From Eurosta solidaginis (lineage: Eukaryota > Arthropoda > Insecta > Diptera > Tephritidae): 64,000 nt of DNA. This document shows, piece after piece, positions 12,538 to 23,381 of this stretch. The notes beneath the pieces are model-generated. The model ran no database searches. It saw nothing but the letters and a program-made list of their open reading frames with translations, and was not told where the DNA came from. Every line of letters starts with the position of its first letter. The stretch's first letter is position 1. The position numbers and the translations under genes were made by a program. Location: positions 282,135,693-282,199,692 of the forward strand of contig NC_090319.1 in assembly GCF_040869045.1 (NCBI RefSeq), written 5' to 3'.

Positions 12538-12926
12538 ATAGCGGTGTTTTTTAACACGCGTATATCCGTTTACGCTTAAACTTTATATGGATTGCTAAGC
12601 GACAAACTTTAAATACACCTCTGAAATTGCTGGGCATAAATTTTGTCCTACTAAATTTCAATACTCAGATGTAACTAAAATATATGTCTTTGTTTCACCC
12701 TCTACACTAATTCTATGTATTCTATGTGTGTCCACTGATTCAGCTATATGTTATACCCTATGGCCATCAGAGCGTTGTGTCTCCGCTTTTCGGTACACCC
12801 TGTTGCTGTAGCTAGTTGTTTAACCACAGCCGCTAGATGGGTCTCCTAAGCATTATCTAAGCGAGGATAGGCGTTTTTTTCACGCGCAAACGAAACGTAT
12901 ACGGTGTAAAAAAAAACACGGCTAAT
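12538..12926. mobile_element. MITE-like element with imperfect terminal inverted repeats
   Basis: The left end (12538-12578, AGCGGTGTTTTTTAACACG then a TATATCCGTTTACGC-like segment) matches the reverse complement of the right end at about 12868-12926 (AGCCGTGTTTTTTTTTACACC). A central part (about 12740-12860) containing CCATCAGAGCG, TGTGTCTCCGCT and CCGCTAGATGGGTCT is shared in inverted orientation with 25790-25965. It has no coding capacity. I could not define the target duplication. Confidence 0.5.
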
Positions 12927-15392
12927 ATTAAAACGAAATGCAGATTTTCGTTGCTTTTGATATTCGGCTTAAAAATTGCGCATGGAACAACTAAAGACTC
13001 TCCTGAATTAAAAAAATGGTCATAGTAGCACTAAATCGCGGGCTACTCCCCCTGCCCCCCCCCTTTTTTTCGATTTTTCGAAATTTTCGATATCGAAAAA
13101 GTGTCTTCGAACAACAAACTTTTCCCCCCTAGAAGGTAAAATTCAGAATGTAATCAGACGACTGAAAAAACATTAAATTTTTCTCAAAATTCAAAAACGT
13201 TTATTTTTTTGGAAGGAATTATGTATAAAGAAAAAGTAATACAATCTAAAATTTTGAATTATGTGTATGTCCTGCTTACAATGTGTCCCCACATGACACC
13301 AACCATTTCTTCAATTGTAATGTGGAACCCACGCCTCTAACACCCCTCTCATTATGGTAAACACCTGTTGAAACAGCAAGTTTCCGTGGACTCCCGTTAG
13401 AGGACATTGATGACAATTGTGATTGGTCGTACCTATTGGATGGGGCGAAGCACTGCTACAAGAACAACAAAACTAAATAGCTCAGTCGGAAGCAATAGCA
13501 GGGCAGACTTTATTCAAATATTTGCAATATAATGAATACAAATTAATTGTTTTTTTCTTTAATTATTTTAATGTTTTTTAGACTAATAAACGCAAATGCT
13601 ATTTCTAAGGGAAAATGAATAAGGAAATTATATTTGACAATGCGACAATTTTTAAACCCGACGGAGCAGTTTTGTTATTTTTCAATGAAATTGGACATAA
13701 AAAAATCTAGCTTGAGCTTTTCTGTGAAACAATTTTTACAAAAAACTTTAGAACAATATATATTCAACAAAGCAACAGTTAACTTGACAGATAGATCTCT
13801 CTTTTCTGCAGGAGTTCTTGCGTCAATTGTAAAAAAATGTAACCCGCTGAATGAATTTTGTTTTTCTTCATCGCACTCATTAATGGAGAACGGCAAGAGC
13901 CGATAACCTTTGGCGAGTCGCGGGATGTTGAGCTTTCAAGGCTTTAATGACAAGAATGCTGGCATTCTGTTGCAGTTGTCCACTATTCTGGTGGTAGGAT
14001 CAGTAATCAGGGCAAACTATTTCCAGTTGTTGTACATGCCTGAAAGATTAAGGGGTGTATTAGATACTTCTGGTACTAGCCCCATTGCATCGGCAATTAT
14101 ACTTTTTTTTTGGCCCCTGGAACCTTTAGGTCAATGGATTTTAGTCATCTCCTACGACCGGGGTATCATCAAGCCGTCTATCTTATCCGCTAACCCTTAA
14201 ACCGAAATATAAGTCAATTTGCTTTCGAACCGAGTTAGGCTATTCGTACTTGCCGCTTATCACATGCGAAAGTCCCTAAAAGGGTTAATACACTTGTTCA
14301 AAAAATTTTATGTAAGAACTCCTAAAAAAACAAAATGTTTTAGTCGTCAATTATTCATACTTTGTTTGATTTGCCTTACTTTTAAGTTGCCATTGATAAA
14401 ACGTCAAAATTATGTCGTGACAAAATATAACTTGTCAATTCTACGAAACAGACCCCTGATGTAGCGCTTATTCAATACTTCCCTAAAAATTTTGAAAATT
14501 TGAAAAATTATAGTCACTTTTAAGTAGAGTGAGTTTTTTAAATTTTCGTATATTGGGAATACTTTCAATTTCCCAATAAGCTTATTTAGTCTACGGCTCT
14601 GGACTTTTTTAAATTTTGTCGCTCTGTGTGAACAAGGAAATTAAATTTGATAAAAAAGCCATCCATTGGCAAATTTGATTTTGACAGAAACCGGTCTCGA
14701 CATTGTGCAATCTACAGTGTCACTTTCGTTCTCCAAACTAAATTTAAGAACTTTGGACGTGGAAATTGGTGGGATTTTCACGAATATGTCATTCAATTTT
14801 TTTTTTTTTTTTTTTTGAAAAGCGACGAACATCGGTAATATACGAACGGCTATCATAAAAATGATATTTATATTAAGAGTAAGCGTAAAACTTATATTAT
14901 ATTTTTAAAACTGTGGTAAAAATGGTACTGAAAATGGTATGAAACATATGTACATATATGGGGTATGTACATAAGTTTCATAAGAAAGTTATAGAGGGTG
15001 TCAAAATGTTCCATTTTTAGGAATGTATTTATAAGTTTAAATTTTATTCACTCTTAACATGAATACCTTTCTTTCTACCCGGTCGTTCATATAAGAGATA
15101 TATCCCATAGAACCGGTTGTTCAGCTAAGATTTACATATATTTTCTCCAGTTTAATTCAATAAGATGTTAACGAATATATCATGAAAGATTTTCTGACAA
15201 AATGTTCGAAAATCGACGGTAAATATAAATGATATGGAATTCTGAGACGATTTGCAAAAGATTGTTTAAATAGAACATTTTTGTAACGACAACTGTTAGA
15301 AGGTGATCTCAGCATGACATGGAATTGGTTGAAATGGTGGGTAATATAATATACGAGCATGTCGAGCACAACGACTGTTGAGTGGTGAAATT
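12927..15392. other. No firm feature; possible decayed coding remnants
   Basis: About 13065-13115 carries a TTTTTCGA/TATCGAAAAA patch like the left module of A. Frames at 13634-13906 and 13910-14200 have no family motif that I recognise. Frame jumping across 13870-14200 gives peptide stretches that look weakly protein-like, but nothing I can name. A run of T lies at 14797-14817. The rest is AT-rich and featureless to me. Confidence 0.3.
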
Positions 15393-15644
15393 CACTAACT
15401 TTTAACGATGCGACTTTTCGAAATTTTAACTAACGATAACAATTGTGCTATTCATTATCTCAGTTTTAACATAACTAACTAAGTAAACGCTATTATTGAT
15501 GATTAACGCTGACTATAGTTTAACCAATATCGATAAAAAAAATGGTAACTGAATATCGACATCGTCATAGTTATCGATTCGAGAATAAAGATATGGCGAA
15601 CATCGTTGAGAAAGTTAGTGAATTCAACTACAGGAATTATAAAT
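15393..15644 (+). repeat. Diverged duplicate segment, copy 1, with short start-like ORF
   Basis: The segment beginning near ACTTTTAACGATGCGACTT is repeated at about 17095. Toward its end lie several ATCGAT words (including ATATCGATAAA and TTATCGATTCG). An ATG at 15593 then opens MANIVEKVSEFNYR before running into the dispersed repeat. The second copy opens MAAHIVRKVREFQYR at 17310. The ATCGAT words resemble the fly DRE core motif (TATCGATA). It could be a duplicated gene start or an unknown repeat. Confidence 0.4.
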
Positions 15645-17080
15645 CACGTTGTTGTTGTTGTTGTAGCGATAAGAACACTCCCAAAGGCCTTGGGGAGTGT
15701 AATCGATGTTTATATGTAGTCCTTTACCGGATGCAGATCCGGTACGTTCAGTACAAGCCCGACTATATCGGGAACGATTTGGTATGACCACATGCAACCA
15801 AACCGGTTTAATTTCAATTAGCATTAGCAATCCATTAATTAGATGCCTATTTTAATGGCCAATGATTATTTCAATTGTTTTCCGAAAAAAGCAATTACTA
15901 ATTGATTACCATTAGAAAAAAATCAAAAAAAAAAATCATGATTTTTTTCCGATTATTGAAAAAAATCAAAAATAATCAAAATGATTACTTTTGATTATTT
16001 TAGATATTTTCGATTATAAGTTGTCATTTATCATCATGATCAGTTGTCTAACCAGAAGTTGTTATATCCCAGATAAACTTATTAACATATGTCCATGCAC
16101 ATTAGGTTGGAACTTGTTTTTTAATTTCTTATAATTACATCTAGAATCTATAAAATTACTTAAAATACTTATCTTGACCTCAGTATTAATAATCCGAAGG
16201 CGGAAAACAAAAATTTTGAGTCGTTCAAAATATATCAACGAAGAAAAATACTTATTTATGATAAAGCTCTCTAAATGGGACGAAGAACACTCACATAGTG
16301 GCGATGATATGAAACCAATATTACTAAAATAATGCGAACAATATGATAAACTTTGATTACAAAACAATCAATACATAGCCATAACTTAATCCAAAATAGC
16401 GGATATATTAATTTTAGATACAAAACAAAATTGGCTTAAGGATGAAACCATTATTATTTTATATAATGAATTTAATAATGCCCATGTGTGTATACTTACC
16501 GGAGAATATGTTTAGACCAATGCCCATATACCATACGCCCTATATGTTGCATGTATATATTCGCCTCGATAAGCGCTTACGATTTACTATTGCATTCTAA
16601 AATGTACTTGTATGCATGCAACACAAGAGAATTTTTTTTTCTACAAAGCGGAAAAATAATAAAAAAAATTCAAAAAAAATTTAAAAAATAAAAAAAATAA
16701 TCAAAAATAATAATTACTTTTGATTTTTTTGATTATTTCTGATATTTTTTAATTTTTTTCAATAATCGGAAAAAATCAAGATTTTTTTAATCAATTGCAA
16801 GTAATCATTAAAAGGCGTTTAAAGAAAATAATCAATGAAACGGCTAATCATTACCATTAGTAATCATTATTTAACGCGTCTGCATGCAACCATCTAGGCC
16901 ATCCCGAACTTCTAGGGGCTAGATCAATCAGGTGTTCGGGGTCACCAGAGCCTCGGCTGTTAATGAAACAGGATTCGCCACGGGTAGGAGAGGTTGACAA
17001 TTTGATTGAAGAAGCTACATATTGCGCTGAGACGGTTGCGCTACACAACCCCTTCACGAGAAAGAAGATAATCACGTTAT
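15645..17080 (+). repeat. Dispersed repeat R copy 1, split by a foldback-like insertion
   Basis: The left part (15645-15800) has the TTGTTGTTGTAGCGATAAG start, CACTCCC boxes and CCGGATGCAGATCCGG. The right part (16883-17080) has CATCTAGGCC, GGTCACCAGAGCCTCGG and the GGTTGACAATT box. Together they match the continuous copy at 27217-27600. The two parts are separated by the insertion at 15801-16882. It is non-coding; the copy number in this window suggests a common family, but I do not assign a class. Confidence 0.7.
15801..16882. mobile_element. Foldback-like insertion with 9-10-bp target duplication
   Basis: Bounded by CATGCAACCA at 15791-15800 and again at 16883-16892, exactly where the dispersed repeat is interrupted. 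The two ends carry long AT-rich imperfect inverted repeats: the left arm, about 15885-16020, has TTTTTTCCGATTATTG and AATAATCAAAA words, and the right arm, about 16690-16860, has their reverse complements. About 650 bp of spacer lies between. A 9-bp duplication with long inverted arms fits the Foldback/MULE-type pattern. No transposase is seen in the spacer; the short minus frame at 16062-16367 has no family motif. Confidence 0.6.
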
Positions 17081-17089
17081 ATGTAACTA

Positions 17090-17402
17090 GGTCTAACTTT
17101 TAACGATGCGACTTGTAGAAATTTTAACTACCGGTTCTCGCTAACTTAATTTAAATGAAAGGAAAGCGTCTTCATAACTAATCCCGTTGGTAAAATTAAA
17201 ATATTCTTCAATTATTTGTCTTCGTTAGCTGATCAAAAATTAACGAATATCGAAAAAAATGTTTTATTGGAAATCGATATCTTTATATTTATCGATTCGT
17301 TATATAGCAATGGCGGCGCATATTGTTAGAAAAGTTAGAGAATTCCAGTATAGAGTATCATCCATCAACTGGTGCTTAACCGACTTTGGCCATTTCGGAA
17401 CA
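17090..17402 (+). repeat. Diverged duplicate segment, copy 2, with short start-like ORF
   Basis: Partner of 15393-15644: TAACTTTTAACGATGCGACTT opens both, then both carry ATCGAT words and an ATG. Here the frame MAAHIVRKVREFQYR runs from 17310 to a stop near 17400 (about 30 codons). The matching 15-residue starts share 9 positions. It may be a remnant of a duplicated first exon; I do not recognise the protein. Confidence 0.35.
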
Positions 17403-17739
17403 AGTTAACGCCAGCTATCCGGATAACTGATGCAATAAGATTATAGTTCAGTTATATTCATGAAAGATAGCCCCCCTTCGTCCCTACTTCTTTTTTAAAA
17501 TTTTCATAATACCTGTAAAAACCGCAAATTTGTCCACATCATTATTGAAAAAATTTAACTTCTGTCGCAAATACGCACCTGAAAATGAGTTCTGCAAATA
17601 GAAGAAAATTAAAGCAAATTAAAATAACTTTTTAACAAAATTCAACTAAGTACATAATTAAAATTATTTTACATTCAGTCAACTCGAAACTATTTTTTTT
17701 TTTCAGCTAGAATATCCTCAATCTTAGTTCTAAATTAAC
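17403..17739. other. No gene seen
   Basis: AT-rich, no motif. A T-run lies at about 17693-17703. Confidence 0.35.
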
Positions 17740-18515
17740 GGAAGGGGTCGGGTCTACTGTGTACTGTGTCGATCCAGAAATAAGTAGATCCTAGCCTTAT
17801 AGCCGTAAAGAATCACGGGAAATTCCGGAAGGAGCCGCTTAAGTTGCAGTCGCGTCAATACATATATTGATAGTCAGGCGGCGATTAAGGCAATAACCTC
17901 AAACAGTATTTCTTGGCTCTGGCCGCATCATACATCCATGCTGGATTCCAGGTCATAAAGGGATAGAAAGTAAAGAAAAGGCTGATGAGTTGGCAAAGCA
18001 GTGTGCAGCACTCACAGAATCGACAGTAGATGTCCCAATCCATTTGGGAGAAATTAAAAGTATACAGCATTAGCATATGATTCATCAAGCAAAACAGGCG
18101 TGGACAGAAGAGAGAAGACTTAACACTCACGATGGATATACTAACTGGACACTGCCTTGTAGCGTTACGTGCCAATAAGTTAAACCTCGTTAGTAACAGC
18201 AGATGTAGGAAGTGCGAGCTGGAGGGAGAAACGGCTGAGCACATTCTGTGTTCGTGTGCTGCGCTGACCAAGTCAAGGCTCCCGCTATTAGGGGCGGCAA
18301 AGTTGCCAGATCTCGAGACAGCAATTAAGCTTGGTCCTAAAAAACTTCTACTTTTGCCAAGAGGTCGAAGTTATTATATAACATAAGTTCTGGTACCTGA
18401 TTGGGGTTCTTCCGTTTGGTCGTCCAACAAATTTTGTTAACACTATGGACACATTTAGTCGATGTGAGGTCTTTATTGACCAGAAAACCTCTATATTAGC
18501 CTTCCTCAGTCTTGA
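17740..18515 (+). pseudogene. 5'-truncated LINE remnant: RNase H and C-terminal region
   Basis: Frame-shifted remnants of the RNase H domain are readable: a YIDSQAA-like stretch near 17865, HAGFQVIKG-like (WxPGHxGI) near 17940, and ADELAKQCA near 17985. They are followed by an open frame 18132-18386 with LTGHC, a cysteine cluster RCRKCELEGETAEHILCSC and a KSRLPLLG tail. This is the 3' end of an RNase H-bearing non-LTR retrotransposon (I/R1-like group). Two more copies of the same 3' end lie at 19990-20977 and 35290-35800. All lack the endonuclease and RT, as expected of aborted reverse transcription. Confidence 0.65.
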
Positions 18516-19400
18516 AACATTTTGAGTTTAGAAGTAGGCTAATTGTAATATTATGAGTCTTAAATAAATTAAATAAGACTACATATGAATGTATCTACAT
18601 TCACGATATTGCTAAAGAAGAATTGTAATATGCAGAATAATAAATTTTCAAGATATGCGCGCGTTTAATGTCAGCCAAGTGACGCAGAAACAAACAAAAC
18701 CCAAAAAAATGTGTGGATATGCGTCTGATTGCATTATTTGTTTGTATTTTGTGCGCAACGAGTCAAAATGCAAAATGACAACGTCAAAGTTTTCAGCCAA
18801 CTATTTTGTTGTAATTAAAAAACATGGCCTAATGATGGGATTAGCAACATTGTATACAAATTGTTGCCATTGTTTGAATTTCTAAAAAGGGTATTTCTGT
18901 ATGTGCAAATGGTTTTATTTATGTATCTCCTTATTTTCAGTCTTAAACATTCAACAGGCTGTAAATTTGAAATCAAGAAAAAAATTTAAATCAAGCCAAT
19001 TAAAATGCAATGAACCGCAAATGCAATTTGCGTTGATCCGTCGAGTTTAAGGAGAGGGGAGGGAAGGTGAGACCAAGATTTCAGACTGACACGTACAACC
19101 AACAAATTATGCCATTGTTTCGATTGCTGCAACATAATGCAATTTCTAAACCGCAGACAAATGCACAATTAAAGGAAGAACTGTTATTTAGTACAAAAAT
19201 TAAAATTATTTTAATGAGGTACAAAAGAAGTGTTTTGCGCGACACGGAGAGCAGATTTCTGCATGTAGTCAAGTGACCTAGGATTTTTTTCATTCGACCA
19301 TGGGCAAACTTGAGGAGCTTGGAAAAAATATATTCTGAAATTATCGTTTCACCAAACTGCAACGAGGCTTAGTGCCTCGGGCGTATCCCATACGACCATA
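18516..19400. other. No gene seen
   Basis: Several short overlapping frames on both strands (18655-18885, 18986-19362) without recognisable motifs. It separates the LINE remnant from the solo LTR. Confidence 0.35.
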
Positions 19401-19404
19401 ATAG

Positions 19405-19935
19405 TGTGACGAATTTATGGAAATTCCGCTTATTTGAAACCTTCTGCTCACGTTCGAATCGCTAAACTGTTGAATAAATCACTCCAATATTCAATATTGC
19501 AAAGCGGTCTTTATTTAGATTACTTTGGGAGTAGTACTTCACAATTATACTTCGCAACCAATAGCGTGTTTAAATCAAAACTGATTAGTTATTACTCAGC
19601 TTGCGCAGCTTTTATACTCTTTGCTACCCCGTCCGCATATTTCTCGAAAAGTCTAGACGTTTCACCTTCTAGAATTCTTGTATCTCCTGCTTGGTAATTA
19701 GTTATAAGCGTGTGTATGTGTGAGTAAGAACTTCGGCTGATAATTACATGTGTGTGTGTGGGATACCTCTTCACTTCTAGCTGCTGGTTATGTGTGCGCA
19801 TATACTCCTCGCGCCTTCCATGTATGTGCGTAAATGATGATTGAAGTGTTCATGTACACAAGTGTGGCTTGCTTTAATGTTTTTGTTGTTGCGTGATTAT
19901 TTACTAACAGCCTAGTGATGTCAACATTCGCCACA
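19405..19935 (-). mobile_element. Solo LTR with ATAG target duplication
   Basis: Read on the minus strand, the 531-bp unit starts TGTGGCGAA and ends TTCGTCACA (inverted, TG...CA). It is flanked by ATAG at 19401-19404 and 19936-19939. Inside, TATAAAAG lies at 19609-19616 and AATAAAG at 19509-19515, about 100 bp downstream, in the order expected for U3-R-U5. No internal region or second LTR is next to it, so it is the product of LTR-LTR recombination. A 4-bp duplication fits the Gypsy superfamily. It differs from the LTR region expected beside the Gypsy element at 53-60 kb. Confidence 0.85.
19609..19616 (-). promoter_or_regulatory. TATA box of solo LTR
   Basis: TATAAAAG on the minus strand inside the LTR, followed about 100 bp downstream by the AATAAAG poly(A) signal. 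It could still act as a promoter directed toward lower coordinates. Confidence 0.55.
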
Positions 19936-19989
19936 ATAGTATAGCGTCACCAATTACAAGTTGAACAGACTATCTGATTCCCTATCTGA

Positions 19990-20977
19990 TCTTCGAGAGG
20001 GCTCGGCTCCTAAAGGCACAATTGAGGTGGAAGGTTGGTGCAATATGTGTATACATAGATGGTTTCAAAGTAGTGGAAGGAGTAGGCTCTGCGGTATATT
20101 GTGCTGATCCGAAAATAAACAGATCCTACCAGATCACTGTACGTGTTTTCCAAACGGAAGTATTAGCCGTAACCAAAGCAGTAGAAACACTAGAAGAGAA
20201 TAGCTTAAACTGCAGCAGTGTCAACTTTTATATTGACAGCCAAGCAGTACTTAAGGCAAAAATCTCGCATAGCACAGCATCTAAAAGTGTGTTAGAGTGT
20301 AAGCAATCCCTAGAAAGAATCCGGATGGGTAAAAGCATACATATATACTGGGTCCCAGGGCATATGCGAATAGATGGGAATTAAAAAGCGGATGAACTAG
20401 CTAAAAAGGGCGCGTCCCTTGAAGCTTGCTCCGTAGACGTTCCAATTAGACTGGGCGAGATTAAGCGAAGCAATTCCTAGAAAGAATCCGGATGGGTAAA
20501 AGCATACATATATACTGGGCCCCAGGGCATATGCGAATAGTTGGGAATTAAAAAGCGGATGAACTAGCTAAAAAGGGCGCATCCCGTGAAGCTTGCTCCG
20601 TAGACGTTCCAATTAGACTGGGCGAGATTAAGCGAAGGAGAGAGGTGCACATGATCAACAAAGCGGAAAAGGCGGGGGTTCAAGCGCGGGGCTGTAAAGT
20701 GTCAAAGATTATGTGTAGGTCTTACAACCTTAACCTGACAGCAGATGTAGGAAGTGCGGCTTGCAGGAGGAAACGATCGAGCATGTTATGTGATCGTGCC
20801 CTGCGTTTGCCAGCATTTGCCAAAAGGACGCAGTTATTTTAAAACATAGGTCATGGGTTTTGATATGGTTTTCCAGTTTGGTCGTTATGAGAACGTCTGG
20901 TAACACTACGGACTCATTCAGTCTATGTGAGGTCCTCATGGACCGGCCAGTTCAACCTAACCTAACCTAACCTATCG
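19990..20977 (+). pseudogene. 5'-truncated LINE remnant: RNase H with internal tandem duplication
   Basis: The frame at 20022-20384 shows the RNase H pattern: YIDGFKVVEGVGSAVYC, an E in FQTEVLAVTKA, YIDSQAV, and WVPGHMRIDGN. It stops at a TAA exactly where the conserved Glu of GNExADELA should be; ADELAKKGA follows in frame. A segment of about 165 bp (about 20307-20469) is then repeated directly at about 20470-20637 with the same TAA. After it come cysteine-rich C-terminal remnants and a 3' tail of AACCT repeats. Same family as 17740-18515 and 35290-35800. Confidence 0.7.
20953..20977 (+). repeat. (AACCT)n 3' tail of LINE remnant
   Basis: About four AACCT units directly after the last recognisable LINE sequence. 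It is probably the tail of the retrotransposon rather than telomeric DNA. Confidence 0.6.
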
Positions 20978-21300
20978 TTTCACCATACCAATATTTCGCA
21001 CTGAAAGAGACTTGTGAAATCAAACAAATGACGGGTCAGTTCAATCAAAATTTCTGTAAAATTTAAAATCCATCACAAATAGCTGTTGAATCAATTTCGC
21101 ATAAATTATTGATTTTGAATTGAATTCCAACAGTCAAATTATAAAACACAAATTTCATCATCGGTGAGCTATAGCTCAGTTAACTTAACAATTATAACTA
21201 TAACCGCAGGAATACCCATTAGAACTATTAAAATAACAGATTTCCGCCAGCACTGTTGACAATACAAAAATATCTGTGACACAGTGGTCATAGCAACAAA

Positions 21301-21627
21301 CCCTGCAAAAATCGCGAGTACTCCATGCATGCAAGTATGGACGGAGTGCTCCAAAATTAACCACAATTTATACAAAAAATATGGTCCAATTAACATTGCG
21401 ATGTCCTAGGACGGGACCATATACTCCAGCTCCGCATTACATCTGAGTAATCCATGGAGTACTCACAGTTCAATAAACATCGTGTAGTGATTACAATCGT
21501 TAAAAAGGAGCAATGATCGGCTTACAATATGTTCGTGTAGAAACATGAGGTGGACCATTGCTGCATTACAGTGGAGTATAATGGTAAGTACTCCAGTGGA
21601 CCACATGGTCCAACGATTTTTGTAGGG
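21301..21627 (-). mobile_element. MITE C copy 1, 14-bp terminal inverted repeats
   Basis: Begins CCCTGCAAAAATCG and ends CGATTTTTGTAGGG (one mismatch). The 327-bp interior is the reverse complement of the two 345-bp copies at 51243-51587 and 51700-52044, with many shared words such as GAGTACTCCATGCATGC and CCTAGGAC. No coding capacity. No clear target duplication; superfamily undetermined. Confidence 0.75.
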
Positions 21628-23381
21628 GAAGTAGTGAGTGCCGTGAGCGTAAGTTTCTCTTTTCTGGTGCATTCGCAGAATATCAGCAGTTGTCGCATCA
21701 CTTCTTTTAACAGATAAATCAGTTAGATTGATTGGGAATCTTTAATTTTTTTAGACTATTGCTAGCTTGAGACCTACAGTTTCTCTTTGGTTAAAATTAC
21801 TAAGCATAAGTGTTCTCTTGACAAAAAAAAACTTTGTGGAATTAACAATAATACAATCAATTTTACCGTATGTCTGTTAATTCAAGAGTAAACATCCCTA
21901 TTTGTCGAATTTACTGGCGTTATTTTTTCGGTGCATTTTATTAATTATCATAAAAATTACTGGTCAGGCTTAACCAAACATTTGCTCTGTGCAAGATCGG
22001 CCCCATGAGAAATCAGTTAAGTCTAACGAGACTATCATATACTAAATCGCCTATGCCAGGCTGTCAAAGACAAAAAGTGGGTAAATTGTTGTGTTAGCGC
22101 CCGCACCGATAGCAGAAAAGGAACTCAGATGCAGAATACCACTTCCGCTCCAGGAAGCTGTGTGCAAATTCATTTTGTGTAAGAATATGGAATAAGAAAG
22201 TAGGAAGATTAGGAGAGTATGATAGGGTGAAAATCATATGATAATTTTTTTAAATTGATGTTTAAATTTTGGCGTAAGAAGTCACACCAGCTACCACTGT
22301 TTAGCTATAAGTGACCCTTATTGGTAGCATCAAGGGAAATCAAGTCTTCCTTCAACTGTCTCTCCCAACTCGTTGAAGGTATCCCCATCTGCTTCCAACT
22401 GCGGGTATGGACAGCAATACTTTCTTTCATGACTTAGCAACCAAAGCCTTTGGGTTTTTTTTTTTCGTTTAACTATGTGCATATATAATTTTAACTCCTC
22501 TTACAAGCCGGTGGCATCAAAAAAAAACTAAAATCTTCCGGAAAGACTTTTCGTTCGAGTGCTCCAAAGTCCATCCCATTGTCTTTCGACACCGTCCATG
22601 ATAAACCATACATCATATATATTTTACAGGTAAGCCATTTTTGTTTTCACTTTTCAGTGGTTTTACTCACTTACTATGATAAATTTGTCCGAAAACCTAC
22701 TGCTCCATTGAGCACTTGCCGGAAATGCAATACGGACATATGTACTTTAGGTCGAACTCAAAAATTTATCGCTGAAAGATTATTTTGTTATTTAAAGGAA
22801 TATTAGAAGTATAAGATGTTGAGCCCAAAATTTGATGTGATAGCTTAGAAGGTTTTACGTTTTATTATGTATGGTTGGCCTCGTACCTGAAGCAACCAGT
22901 ACCCGAGCGGACCGGATGTACATGCCGCAAATGATATTGCTGCAAAGGCGGGAGGAGTTCCTTCGAGTATTTTTTTTTATAACAATGCAACAATAAAAAT
23001 AATAAATTATGCATCTGAACTTAAGGCAAAGAGAAGAAAGAATAGTGAAACGCAACTCAATTACTGATCCATAAATATTGCTCCTTTAATGTCTCACTAT
23101 TAATTTCCAGATTTCGCCTCAACTAATCTCCTGCGAACGGTTCCCAGCTCCACGTCGCATCGATAACATAACTCAATGCTCCTTAAGTATAAAATTTGTC
23201 TCTGCTTTAATCCTCTACCATCCACCGTGCACTCCACGAGTACTATATTCGTCACACTTATTACTAATTAAATTAATTTGCCTTAATATTTGTCCGCTTT
23301 GCACTCACGATCTCTGTTGCATACCCAGACGAAATGACGGCCACATAAACTAATGCAAGTTTGTATTAACTTACAATAAAA
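21628..23381. other. No gene seen
   Basis: AT-rich, with short unrelated frames (22579-22806, 22855-23055) lacking motifs. No repeat shared with the rest of the window was noticed. Confidence 0.35.

Noticed and set aside
13634..14464. Chain of three plus-strand frames as a multi-exon gene
   Set aside because: No family motif, both strands equally open in part, no convincing splice sites joining them.
20953..20977. AACCT repeats as telomeric (TTAGG)n sequence
   Set aside because: Only about four units, directly at the 3' end of a LINE remnant, and dipteran telomeres lack TTAGG; best read as a LINE tail.
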